Source: Ostrinia nubilalis
Lineage: Eukaryota > Arthropoda > Insecta > Lepidoptera > Crambidae
NCBI RefSeq assembly: GCF_963855985.1
Contig: NC_087091.1
Coordinates: 12,964,154-13,028,153, forward strand
Direction of reading: 5' to 3'
Length of the DNA stretch: 64,000 nucleotides
In this document: positions 12,031 to 23,661 of the stretch, one piece after another
Numbering within the stretch: position 1 is the stretch's first letter
Layout: each line of letters starts with the position of its first letter
The notes under the pieces: model-generated
Told to the model about the DNA's origin: nothing
What the model saw: only the letters and a program-made list of their open reading frames with translations
Databases searched by the model: none
Translations under genes and position numbers: made by a program

Positions 12031-12596
12031 AAATAGTTCTAAATCCGTATTTAAGTACATGTTACTTCGATAGGATCGCAACTCAGCGATTTGTCATTTG
12101 ACGTTTAATCACTTGAACCAAACTTCAAAATAGGAAATAGGTGAATACGGCGGAGGCTGCGATTGAATACACATAAAAACGAAATCGAAACAAAATCGGG
12201 CGATTAACACGTAAATACGAAAAGTGACTAGCGGTCAAATCGATTGTACGTCGTTGAGGTTTTGTTACGTGAATACGGCTACTGGTGGTTGATTACTGAA
12301 CTAAAATGTCAGTAGTGATTACAGTTTTGATTCTTGTTGAGGCTGTTCCAATAACATATAATATAATTATCATGCGCATTTACTCGTAGTCGGTATTGGT
12401 ATCTCTTACAGCAACAACAAAGGCTGTATGCGAATCGTTATACAGTTTAACTCCCCCAATAAATACAGGTGCTTTGACTGCGAGAATATGTAAAGCTTAA
12501 AGCTGCGATTGTTCCACTTCCGACGCCACGCACCTTTCAACCCTAATGGGTTCTTGACCTGGATTTTATTGGGTTGTTCTTTTGGTTATACTGGTA
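12031..12596. other. Gene-free stretch
   Basis: Nothing recognised. Confidence 0.4.
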
Positions 12597-13206
12597 CTAG
12601 CTGTGCCCGCGACTGCGTTCGCGTGAAAACCCGTTTTTGCATCATTTTTCATTGTTGCTCTGCTCTTATTAGGGGCCGTCCATAAATTACGTCATCGATT
12701 TTTTCAGATTTTAGACCCCCCCCCCCCCCTACAATCATCCTATCGTCATTTCTTAATGACCCCCCCCCCCCCCCCCCCTTCTCCCAAAATTGACGTCATT
12801 ACCAGTTTGACAAAATTAAAACATTGCAGATTTGAGAAAAATAGGGTATTACTGTATTTGTGTACATCTATGTTGCATTATGTATGTTTATTATTAGTTA
12901 TTTTAGTATTGTACGCGCCTTAGCCGCCTCTCACATTTGCAGTCTCACTTACTAGGTGTGCTGGAAGAAATTTCTTTTTAGAAATAATCTTTTTGTACGT
13001 GAACAATAAACAATATAAATAAATAAATGACGTAATATGTGGACGGCCCCTTACTCGTATCGTGATCGTATCGTACCGATAGTCTTCCTCGATAAATGAG
13101 CTTTCTAACACTGAAAGAATTTTTCAAATCGGACCAGCAGTTCCTGAGATTAGCGCGTTCAAGTAAACAAACAAACAAACTCTTCAGCTTTATAATATTA
13201 GTATAG
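12597..13206 (-). mobile_element. Helitron-like element split by a Harbinger-type element
   Basis: The left side actagctgtgcccgcgactg and the right side ctttataatattagtatag are the two ends of a common lepidopteran element, here on the minus strand with a (GTTT)n microsatellite at 13164-13182. The 379-bp element 12672-13050 interrupts it and is flanked by TTA on both sides. Confidence 0.65.
12672..13050. mobile_element. PIF/Harbinger-like element, second copy
   Basis: Ends GGGGCCGTCCATAAATTACG and GACGTAATATGTGGACGGCC are inverted, with TTA on each side (12669-12671, 13051-13053). Two long C-runs near 12715 and 12762 match the style of the 3729-4079 element. The right half, from about 12840, looks like the 3' tail of a LINE (...gtgaacaataaacaatataa), probably a further insertion. 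Confidence 0.7.
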
Positions 13207-13278
13207 TACAGATAAATAAGGTTGAATTCTTTTTATTGGGCAGACTGTGATACAGAATGTATGGACTAGGTTCTGGAG

Positions 13279-13427
13279 TATAGTCAGCGTCAAATAGTTC
13301 GTGACACCCAAAATGGCTAAAAAGTTCACAATATAACCTTATTCCAATTGTAATAAAGACCGTAAATAAAAAAAAAAAAAAAAAGACGTGTTGCGAACTT
13401 TTTGGCTATGATTTGATGCTTACTGTA
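13279..13427. mobile_element. 149-bp MITE
   Basis: Ends TATAGTCAGCGTCAAAT and ATTTGATGCTTACTGTA are inverted with three mismatches. A second inner pair, aatggctaaaaagttc and gaactttttggct, also faces inward. A 17-base A-run lies in the loop. Confidence 0.6.
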
Positions 13428-13863
13428 TCTACTGTAACAGCTTTATTAGAAAACTTTTGTTTACACCAGTTGCCTTTCTAGTCCCGAATGAACTGTTTAA
13501 AATGTAAATAAGTAAACACTAATATTTGCCTCTAGCGGAATCCAAACCCGTGGCCTGACGAGAACCGCGTCGCCTTTTGATTAATTGTCTGTCAATTATT
13601 TTGAAAACATAAATTTGATTTGCCAGTTGAGAGAGAGGTCACAAATATTCTTCTATTTGATGACTATCCAACTTTATAGTAGTTTCCAAATAAATCCACA
13701 TTGTTTTTAACATTGACCACGTCGCCCACGTATCTGGTAAGCAATGATTCGATTAATACCCAAATATGAAAGACAAAAAGGTGTAACTCCATCGCTTGCG
13801 GTCTCCGGTCTGAGATTACACGACATGTCAACGCACGCGTGCCGCGCAGGTGCATCCAATATA
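13428..13863. other. Gene-free stretch
   Basis: Nothing firm. On the minus strand near 13560-13530 the string gggtttggattccgc resembles a decayed B-box of a tRNA-derived SINE. Confidence 0.3.
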
Positions 13864-13985
13864 CAGGGTGTTCCTGATTTGTAGCTTCTGAATACTATTC
13901 ATAAAAACGTTTTCTTTTTAAGATTATTAGTTTGACTTTGCAAGCAGAGGGTTCAGGAAGATAACCTTATCTTATATGAGGTCTA
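13864..13985 (+). mobile_element. Single CAGGGTGT terminus
   Basis: After TA, the string CAGGGTGTTCCTGATTTGTA has the same first eight bases as the foldback elements at 19633 and 58124. No matching opposite end was found nearby, so this is a truncated or very diverged relative. The right boundary is a guess. Confidence 0.35.
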
Positions 13986-14017
13986 CTCCTAACTTATCAT
14001 GGACTCGTTATGCTTAA

Positions 14018-14974
14018 CCCTTAACTGGTATCGTGGGGGCCGCGCGGCCCCCACGCATGACGTTTTCTTTGATTTCTAAGAAGCTACGCATCGTGGGCAG
14101 CCAAAATTTTTGGTATTCTCATTTCGGCGCTACTCGCGTCTGGTGCAGGCGTTTCAGCACTGTATCATTCACCAGGACGAAGATATGCACGTGTTGGGGT
14201 CCGCGCGGCCCCCACAATACCAGTTACGTTAGTTTTTTTTTCATGGCAATTTTTATTTGTTTCTAGTTTTTTTGCAGTATTGATGGCTTATTAGTGATAA
14301 AACAATAGAAGATACCTAGAACGAAGTTTTTGATTCCAAATTAGTGATTAGTAGCATGTCAGAAGAAGGATATAGTGATAATAAAATTATAGGTCATTGT
14401 GAAGACCCAATAACCAATATTCGGTCGATAATGAGGATACTGCTTCTGATTTTCTAGTTTTTTCTTCAGAGAGTGAAAATGAAGATGTTATAGGACCTAG
14501 TCAATCCAGCTACTATGAAAAAATTAATACAAGTGGTCTGAAAATCCACCAGCACCTGCTAATATTTGTCTACATAATATTTATATTTTTATTTTTATAA
14601 AATGCTTATTATTTTTACTAAACATTACGTTAAAACGTTATTTATTATTAAGTTCACATTATTATGGATTAATTAAAATAATAATATTTTTGATTATAAC
14701 TTTCTAAACGTAGGTTTCATAGATATTTGTAACGTTAAAAAAATATTACGTAATAAGTTGTCACTATTATGTAATGTCTTGAAGTATATAAGTAAGAAGA
14801 TTTAATACAATAAAAACTAATTGATTACATAGAAAAAGCCTGATATATATCATGTATGAGCATTTATTCAAGTAAATAGGTAAAACATGCTTGCTAGAAG
14901 CAAACATAGTATGGGGGCCGCGCGGCCCCCACGATACCAGTTACGTATGTCCAATTTACGATACCAGTTAAGGG
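14018..14974 (+). mobile_element. Internally deleted piggyBac-like element
   Basis: TTAA flanks both ends (14014-14017, 14975-14978). The inverted ends are CCCTTAACTGGTATCGT, 17 bp perfect. The palindrome GGGGGCCGCGCGGCCCCC occurs beside each end (14036-14053, near 14913-14930), and a one-base variant lies at about 14197-14214. TTAA targets with CCC ends are the hallmark of piggyBac. A broken N-terminal transposase piece (14356-14575) is kept, while the catalytic core is missing. Confidence 0.8.
14356..14575 (+). pseudogene. piggyBac-like transposase N-terminal remnant
   Basis: An ATG at 14356 opens MSEEGYSDNK. After a frame change the reading DNEDTASDFLVFSSESENED continues, an acidic serine-rich stretch like the N-terminus of piggyBac transposases. 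After a second frame change, KWSENPPAPANI (14531-14566) matches the W-s-x-x-P-P motif that precedes the transposase core. The DDD catalytic domain and the C-terminal cysteine-rich finger are absent, so this copy cannot move itself. The deletion point lies close to 14570. Confidence 0.65.
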
Positions 14975-14978
14975 TTAA

Positions 14979-15661
14979 CAATCTGTTAAATACTTGAGTA
15001 CTAATCGTAGAAATCGTAGTCAAATGGTCCTACTAATGAAAAGGCTCAGCAGTGAACAAGGCCTTAGGAAAGCTTTTTCAATAAATACTTAATCCTCCTA
15101 TTTTTAATGGCAGTGTTTACGTGACCATATTATATTATATTTATTTATGTCGAGCAGGACACCACTGATAATTATCTTTTATAATTTTATTTCGCCTCTA
15201 GCTAGTTTTCTACTTTCAAACGTAACCTTTTCTAACGCCATAAATTGCGCATTTAATAAAATTCAATTAAATTTTATAAAATATGTGCTTGGGTATAGGT
15301 ATAAAATAAACTAACAGCAGTTCTAGCTTTGTTAAACCTAAGTAACACCTTTGTCAAACCGTTTAGTTAGTACAGTCAACGTTATTAAAAATTTTAATTC
15401 TGTAATCAATTAGGGTGACTATGTTTTAGTCAGAAAGCCAACTTCATTTACGAATACCACTTGATTTCCCTGAAAGCATGCTAATTTTCAATGAACTTTT
15501 AAAATTGACTTTAGCTGCTTTGAAATAAATGTATTATTGATAGATACATAGAACATGTATAAGTGATGTTAGAATAATTTATGAAATGGACAGTTCATAA
15601 AAATATGGCGAAGTGTCAACCTGATGCCAAAAATATCTTTTAAAATAAAATAATGTTAAAT
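14979..15661. other. Gene-free stretch
   Basis: Nothing recognised. Confidence 0.4.
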
Positions 15662-15890
15662 GCACATAGTACGCAGAACTGACGGCCGATGGGGCAGCAA
15701 GGTTCTGGAATGGAGGCCGCGTACTGGAAAACGCAGCGTGGACGTCCACCCACAAGGTGGACCGACGACCTGATAAAGTAGCAAGAAGCCGCTAGATGCA
15801 GGCCACTACCAACCGTGCGATGTGGAAGTCATTGGGGGAGGCCTATGTTCAGTAGTGGACGTCCTGTGGCTGAAATGATGATGATGATGA
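15662..15890 (+). pseudogene. RTE-type LINE 3' end
   Basis: Translated in pieces it gives the end of an RTE ORF2: RPMGQQGSGME-like, then PTRWTDDL, then MWKSLGEAYVQQW-like (cattgggggaggcctatgttcagtagtgga), followed by a (ATG)n tail at 15876-15890. This tail is one of the commonest LINE ends in moth genomes. It is 5'-truncated and frameshifted. Four further copies of this end are at 17177, 25682, 41884 and 53649, with a more doubtful one at 61924. Confidence 0.8.
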
Positions 15891-16173
15891 ATGTTAAATG
15901 TAGAGCCGATCTCTCTTTCAGTTGATATTTATTATTGTACCATGTTTACTTCTAATGGCGCGGACTGTACGTCAGCATACGTCGGGTGTAAAATGGGCAT
16001 TAAATCGGAGTTTATGACGCAAACTTAGCTCTTCAGGAGACGGAGTCACTGTTATCACTATCACCTAACACTCTAAACATTATTATGTCTCATCGACTAT
16101 TGTCTATAGCTCTATTTGCAAGGATTACTAATTTTAGTGACAGGTTTTATTCTGTTAAAACTCGATAAAATAC

Positions 16174-16279
16174 TTAGGCTGGATCGCACAAACTTACTTT
16201 AACTTTAGCAAATGTTAAAAGTCCGTCATATTCCATACAAATGGTTACGGTTAAAGTTTGGTGGAGCAACTCAGCCTTA
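16174..16279. mobile_element. GGCTGGGTTGCACCA MITE, copy 2 (diverged)
   Basis: Ends TTAGGCTGGATCGCACAAAC and GGTGGAGCAACTCAGCCTTA. It is shorter and more diverged than copy 1. Confidence 0.6.
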
Positions 16280-17176
16280 GACTGTTTGTCTATGAAAGTT
16301 ATCAAGAGCAATTCAATCTACAGACAAAAATAGAAATTAGGAACAAAACTTTTTTTGTTGTCAGAAAATGCCTACCTAGAGCCAAAATAAAAGAGACATT
16401 TACTGATTTATTTGTGAATTCTAGTCGCATTCAATAATTAAGCTCGTGGCGTTAATTGTCAGCCAAGCTCGGGCGTTATTAATTTTACCGCAGTCCTTGA
16501 AACATTATAGCACACCTTGTTTAAACAAATACACCTGATCGATTTCGTTGTTGCACCTTGCTCCAAATAAAGAGGGTCGCGTACACCTGTCCTTCTTACT
16601 CGTTCTTGGGACGTGTAGCTGTCTCAGTCCGGGATTGTCTAATGGTGTACCCACACTATTGCTTTTCGTGGAGCAACAGTATTATGCAAAACAATATTCT
16701 TTAATTTTAATGTTGTCACTACTCGTAATACGAGTAAATAGACGAAGTTGACAAAGACAGATTCTCTTTCATCGGTGAGTATCTTTGCAAACTTCTGCAC
16801 CTGATGTTAAGTGAGATGCAGTCTAGGATGGTACATTCTGCCCTGTAAGTACTTATTCACTCTCGTCTTGAAAATATTTTAGGCCTTGTCAAACGTGCTT
16901 ATTACAGGGCCACTTAAAAACGTTGCTCTACAAAAACTAACTGTGGTGTGGATGCACCTTAATGACGAAAGTAAAATGTAGGTTAGCCGCCAGCGATTAG
17001 CAAGAGGGTTAGATACGAGCACAATTAAAAAATAAAGCATAAGAATGGCTGAACTACGCGTAAGCTATTTTCTAATATAAGGTGCGATGAGGCTAGTGTA
17101 AGAGATAATTATGTTGGTTATAACTAAACGTAAGTTTAGAGATTCTATGTTGAAAACCAATGTAAACTCCTTCATC
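16280..17176. other. Gene-free stretch
   Basis: Nothing recognised. Confidence 0.4.
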
Positions 17177-17313
17177 CCTCATCATCATCATTTCAGCCAC
17201 ATCACGTCCACTGCTGAACATAGGCCTCCCCCAATGACTCCACATCGCACGTTTGGTAGCGGCCTGCATCCAGCGCCTATACCAGGTCGTCGGTCCACCT
17301 TGTGGGTGGACAT
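17177..17313 (-). pseudogene. RTE-type LINE 3' end
   Basis: Same LINE end as at 15662, on the minus strand: DVHPQGGPTTWYRRW, then AATKRAMWSHWGRPMFSS in a shifted frame, with the (ATG)n tail at 17179-17191. Confidence 0.75.
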
Positions 17314-19630
17314 CTTTCATCCCTTATTACTCAGTTATGATAGTTTACATCTAGTCATCATAATATCTAGTAGTTTGAAGCTGGGTAATCAATGTGATGC
17401 TAATACAATGTAGTTAATTAGTTGTTATACGTATGCCAGGACATAAAAAGATGTAAATCCCGCCCTTTACAAGTTTACTCGTAAGCTCAAGCATCAAAGC
17501 TCACTTATTATGCGCGTAACCACTAATAAAGCAACAAAGTAAGCGCTACCTGAGCTGATATTAAAAATTCAATGTTCGATACCCAATTATCATCCATCAT
17601 GGGAATTTACTAATGTGGAATTTCAGGAATTAAGGCTTTCCTGGTAAAATGCTCCCGATAACGTATAACAAACCAATTACTATATACTAAGAACTCTACA
17701 TATTATTTTGAGTCCTTTCGTATTTTGAATTGTTTCACCTCATTACCGCACGATACCAGTACCAATACTGCAAATACGAAAATGAGTAAATTCAACCATA
17801 TGGACTATAGAATAAAGGTAACTTTTGGTGACAACTAATTTCAGAGGTGAAAATTATCCTTGAAGAAAATTAGACTCAATGCAATGATGTAGAAGTATCG
17901 AAATAGTTTGATATCGAATCGTCGCTTATTAAATGGTGTGGACAATCCATATTGGTCTTTATTGTTTGCATCGTAAGGTTTACAAGTTGGGGTTAGGTTT
18001 GCTGGATTTTATTGCGGTCGAGGTGTTAAGAACGGCCATCGTTTGCAGGAATGCCACAACTTCTGCGATCGCCATTCAGGATCGGGCTGTATTAGTACAA
18101 CACGCATTAGCTTGCTATTCTCTCTGTTACCAATTAAAATATTCTTCAAACTTCAATCTTCAAGGGTCTTTTCGAATTGGATTTGGAAGTTGAATTGGAT
18201 TTATGTTTTGTTAATACTTAGGTTAGGTTAGGTTAGGCTGCTGATAGTTATTTTAGATAATTTTAATTTTCAGTTTAAAATGAACTTATAAAGCTTTTCT
18301 AGATGCAAAATTCTAGTAAAAATTTTGCTATAAATAGGTATTTACATAATAAAATCTTGTTAAAATAATAGGCTTATCTAATAAAAGGCTTCAACATCTA
18401 TTTTCTACCTTAATTAGAAAATGTCTAATTAAGTAAAGCAGCATGTAAAATGCTGTATGTACATCCGATACCGAGCATCCTCAGTTCAGCTCATTACACC
18501 ATCTGTCACTAGCTTAATTAATTGAGTAGTCAGTACATACATGTGTGTAGCATTTGCATAAACACAGCGTTCGCTATCTGCAAACAAAACACGATTTTGA
18601 GTCCGCGCGCACATGGACTAAATCGAATAAAAAATCGATTTTAAACGTTCGATCTGCGAGTGGGGGCAATTAAAGGGTTCCGAGAATGCGCCGGAGTGCA
18701 TGCTCGCTGCACGAATATAGTACGCTCGCAGTGGCATCGCCCAAGATATTTGCACTCTCATAACGAGCGGATAAAATAGCGGAAACATCTAAGCTTATTA
18801 CGTAAAACAGAGGCGATTCAGTCGGCTAATAGGTTCTGAAGTCAATATTGTCAGCGAATAACGCGATATAATTCTCGAAGTTGAATCGTGTGAGGTTTCT
18901 GCGTTAGATTTGTGGCTATGTAGCTGACTAACACTCGACGATTTGGTCAGATCGGAACGATGTTATGGGATAAAAATTGCATAGACTTTAATAAACCATA
19001 CCTACTTATAATCCGAATAGTCACATTAAAAGTTAAGTAGTGATGTCAAAATTGTTATCTTGCTAGCATCGTTAAACATTAGAGTGAGCTCTACCATCGC
19101 AACGAATCTTTCCATCCTGAGCGTTTAACAAGTTAATAATAATTCCCATTTTCAATTCATCAATTGATCTCATAGATTCGGTAATCGGTTCCTTGACTCA
19201 TCTGAATTTTAAATTTGGAACAGCATTTTCATGCGGACCGACTTCCTCTGTGCATTATGAGTGGCCGTCCCCACCTGAGCGGGCCGTTATTACCAATATC
19301 TCACGCATGATACGGGCTTATCGCGCCATCGCGGCCGCCCGACTAAACAAGGTGTTTACGATACAGATTCCGATCGGAGAAAAACGTGGCACAAAACTAA
19401 AACGCTGGCGAATAAATTATAAGAACCAGACTGTGTCCCCCTTAATTGGGCCATGTCCCCGACAGAAAAAACTTTACATTTGTTAGGTATTCCGAGAATT
19501 GTACACTTGTTGCTTTCTATCACGGCCACGGTTCGGTTCTCGATCGGTATTTATTGTTCAGTTACTTTTATTGTAGCTGAAATTATATTGAAAGTCGTGC
19601 ACCCTTAAAATATTTTCTCTATCTCATATA
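17314..19630. other. Gene-free stretch with CpG-rich patches
   Basis: No gene recognised. CpG-rich, apparently single-copy patches at 18590-18775 and 19225-19480 could be regulatory. A 97-codon frame at 19193-19486 (plus) overlaps the second and has no known motif. Confidence 0.35.
18218..18237 (+). repeat. (TTAGG)4 interstitial run
   Basis: Four perfect units of the insect telomere repeat. This supports an arthropod source. It is too short to indicate a chromosome end. Confidence 0.85.
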
Positions 19631-19632
19631 TA

Positions 19633-20394
19633 CAGGGTGTTTGGCGCATCGTGTGCCAAAATTATTTGGCGGATAGAATGGGTCATTTCCTATATTTTCA
19701 GCCCCCATAACACGTTCCATGCCAGGCGGCTACTTTTATATGAATTTTTTTAGTAATTTCACCAAAATACCCAAATCGCATCATTTAATTTCGATTTAAA
19801 AAAAAACTACTAGGCGTAGCCTCACAGTAAATATTTTGTTTTGACGTGCATTGATGTAGGGTTGCATCAAATCTAAATTTACTGGCAAATATCATCTAGT
19901 TTTTTTTTAATTCAGCTTTGAAGTTTTCCAAAAAGTTAAAAATGAACTGAACAATTAAGTTTACATGGCTATAATAAAAAAATTAAAAGAGATAGCGATC
20001 TTCGGATTTTATGAAAACTTCTCTAGTCTATCCCCATTCAAACGGTATACTAATCTTGTTTAAATAATAACAACAACTTCACAAATTCCTTAAATTAGTG
20101 CATTGACTCTACTCGGACTGATATTCAAATTTTGAATTTTGAACCTTTTTTTTTTACTTTACAATAAGTTCAAAGCAGGTAAAAACTTCACAAAATATTT
20201 ACTTTGAGGCTACGCCTAGTAGTTTTTTTTTAAATTGAAATTAAATGATGCGATTTGGGTATTTTAGTGAAATTACTAAAAATTATTAAAAAAGTAGCCG
20301 CCTGGCATGGAACGTGTAATGGGGGCTGAAAATATAGGAAATGACCCATTCTATCCGTCAAATCATTTTGGCACACGATGCGCCAAACACCCTG
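19633..20394. mobile_element. 762-bp foldback element, CAGGGTGT ends, TA target
   Basis: Long inverted arms of about 205 bp (19633-19840 and 20190-20394) start CAGGGTGTTTGGCGCATCGT, flanked by TA on each side (19631-19632, 20395-20396). The arms include tactaggcgtagcctca near the inner end. No transposase. Reading frames in the arms are by-products of the repeat. Confidence 0.8.
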
Positions 20395-20396
20395 TA

Positions 20397-22630
20397 TATT
20401 TAAATCAATTACACCTAAGTTCTGTTGCCAGAGCATTCTTACAAAAAGTTTGACCGATTTTGTTGATGCATTTTTTGGAATAAGAAGAATGTCAAAAAAA
20501 TATTACAATGATGGATCAGATACTTAGTCATTCTACTTATAAGAACGTTTTAATTTTTTTCTTTTCAAAACGTGTACACATTAGACTCGTAATAACCATA
20601 GAGATATGAGTAAATGTACCATAGGCCCACAGGGCAAAAAAGGTGTCACTATTACTATTAACTACGGAAATATTGATACTTCAAAGTAATTTGAAATAGA
20701 TTATGAACGGACCATATCCCTCCACTTTCCATCAACGTAATACGTGAAGGGTGAAAATTCTCATAAAAAGTGCTTGGAGATTTTCTTCTAAAAGGTGTTG
20801 CAAAAAATCTGATGGCTAATACCAAGATGGAGCGAGCGCGTGTCACTGAACGCAAATTGTTTATTATTTTTTATGGGATTTCCGCGAGAGCTCGTTAGAC
20901 ACCTCTACCATGAGACGGTGCAAGTACTTAATGTCAACCTTTGAATCATGGACATCATGGTACACGGTTTTGTTTAAGTGGTTTAGATTTGTGAATGATA
21001 ATAATATTTCGTTATCTACAATTAATATTGTAAGTTTGTCACGAAACGGCAAAGAAAGCATAATTAGATGCTTTCTAACTTAACTAAAGGAAATGAAACC
21101 ATCATTAGAATTTAAGCACAGATTTCGTGTTGTATTTTTTTTTAAAGCCGTATCAATGACGATAGGTATCTAATTAACTGCAGTCTGGCAAATGATTAAT
21201 TGAATAAATTAAAATCATCAGCTTCGTTTAAAAATTTTACTATAAAAAGTACATTAATAGGCACTAAAACTAACAAAGCCATAAAGATAATGCTCTCAAA
21301 AATGCAAAGCGCGCGGCGTATCGCGCCACTTAACCCCACAAATCTCTGACACTGAACATTAGCCATTTCGACATTCACAACAACCGGTATTTTCCAGTTT
21401 TCGGCAGATTTCCCGAGGTGGGTTCGCTAAGCGTCTTCTTGATGGCTGAGGATGAGAAATGAGCGGAAGGGGAGCGGGGGTATATTGTAAACACAATTAC
21501 CCCCCACCCGCGTCTCTGGGGGCAACAAATGGCGGCTAAACGACCCATTCGCCTGTGATTTGTTAGCAATATGCTTGAAATCTGGTACAGGAATGCCTCT
21601 GAAATTCGTTTTGAAAATCGTTTGCTTTGCGTAAGGTAGATCCATTAAGAACTTAAATTACAAAAGGTCCCGGTTAATCTTGTGGAGTTTATTTCATTTG
21701 TTATTTTTATGGTTCTCGTAGATATAATTTAATGTAACTAGCGTATACCTACAGATTCACAGATTTTACATCGAAAAGTTCCAAGAAGATTTTTAAAACG
21801 AGTCTCGTGAGTCGTGATAGAATCACAGTCGTAAATTCATCTTTGTCTCATTAAATACCTAATTTTGTTCCTAAATTAAACATAAAATATGAAATTTATT
21901 AAAATATAGACACGCAAAACACATTTTTTATAAAGGTTATACAGGTAGGTATAAATAAAACAATCCTCAATCAAACTCATCATCAAAGAATAAGAAACGT
22001 TTGTGCACATTCATTAGGTCCACATGTCCACCAATAAATAACTATTGAATGATACTTTGTATTACTAAAATAATTATACTAGAAGACAAAAAAATTGCAC
22101 CATAGCATGACCAGCGTATTTTTAATAATAGGCACTCTTGAGCACCATGTAGGTGAGAAGAACATCGAAAAGGTGTTTGAAATTAAATATATTTTATTTT
22201 GAGCCAGTGTTAAGTACAAAATTTAAATAATAATTAAAATAAGTAGATAATATGCATCCTCACTCCTCCTGAGTTTTAATAAAGATGTGACACTTTTGAC
22301 AACTCACAGGGACTCTTTGAGAGAAATGATATTGCAAGTTTTGTTTCATTTCAATGCTTGCCATTTACATTCATAATCGGCTATAAACAAAAGAAAATTG
22401 ATAAAAACAAAACACGCTTCACTTTCCCGCCAACTGTGGTGATTGTATTAATCCCATTTCATTAATTCAAAAATCGAACAGTTTTTATCATCGACTCGCC
22501 ATCCCCAACTTTCAAATAGGTCGCACCTAAAAACGGCCAGTATTTATTAGATATTTCATTCCAAATCGCAATCACATTTCGAAGTGGCCAGTGTGTAAGT
22601 CGTTAATCCCTTACGCTTGTAACGAGGCGC
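20397..22630. other. Gene-free stretch
   Basis: No element or exon recognised. Short frames on the minus strand near 20658-21061 and 21196-21645 carry no known motif. Confidence 0.35.
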
Positions 22631-22653
22631 GGGGCGGGGCGGTGCCGTATAAA
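22631..22653 (+). promoter_or_regulatory. GC-box plus TATA-like pair
   Basis: GGGGCGGGGC (22631-22640) is followed eight bases later by TATAAA (22648-22653). This would suit a plus-strand promoter starting near 22680, but no Inr or exon was found downstream. Confidence 0.3.
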
Positions 22654-23659
22654 CCACTCACCTACAACATTTAATTATTGCTCTTTATTAAACCGGCACG
22701 TATACCGGCCAGATATAATCGACAACAAAAAATACATTAACACCTACTGACAATGCTGAGGCTGAGCAAATATGATGCAGTGTGTGGAGGGAATTCGGGG
22801 TTCTTGGGTAGGTAAAAAAAGTTTAAAATCAAAATTATTCCATTTTTAAATACATAATTGTAAGTAATGTTATTCGGAAACAACTGGGCATTTGAGATGA
22901 TTTTATTGTAATGATACTGTCTACAAAACACAAACGGTATTTTGACGGGACTACTTTTTTGTTAAAGCAAATCCCGATTCCGATATTAAATTTTCATCAA
23001 AATGCCTTTTCATAAATTGTAGTTTTGAGCTTTACGTGAATTTAGTTCCATAGTCCGAAGCAGCCTTTTTCTTTAACTTTTGATTCAAAGTAATTATGGT
23101 AAAGTTCTTTCGCTATAAGTGGAAATATGGGAATTTTGGAATGTGGCCTTACATTAAAATGCGCGTATGCAGACTGTCGCGCCATAACTCAAAATACGGC
23201 GGCTTCGCGAAGAAAACTCCAAAAATGCAAAAAAGGCAGAGTGTGTTTAGACTTAGTATTAAAAATGCTAAAAATGCACTCGAGGTGCTAAAATCAATTC
23301 AGTTCTTTTATTTATAACCGTTTTGCATATGCAGCATAAGTTAAACATGTGTAAGAGAGTCGCATGGGAAGATTGTGATTTTAACTTCCCAAGTTATAAG
23401 TAGATATTTATAAGAAGCAAGTGTTTTAATAAATACAAAAATATCTTACCTATATAACTAAAGAGAAAACAACCGCTAGATAAACGTTATTATAATAAGT
23501 AATTACAATTGAGAAATAAAAACTAACTAGGTTAAACGTTAGAAATTAGTTTAGAACTTTCGATTGAATTACTAAATTGGACTTGTAAGTTGCTATAAGT
23601 AAGTATTTTCGTCTATCATCAATATAGAATGAATTGGCAATTTATATTGTTATTACGAG
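22654..23659. other. Gene-free stretch
   Basis: Nothing recognised. Confidence 0.4.
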
Positions 23660-23661
23660 TA

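Noticed and set aside
13864..14017. Pairing the lone CAGGGTGT end with the nearby piggyBac-like element
   Set aside because: That element has its own ends and TTAA flanks; no ACACCCTG partner lies nearby.
18218..18237. Telomere
   Set aside because: Only four TTAGG units within ordinary AT-rich DNA.
20230..20436. 68-codon minus-strand frame
   Set aside because: Lies within the right arm of the foldback element.
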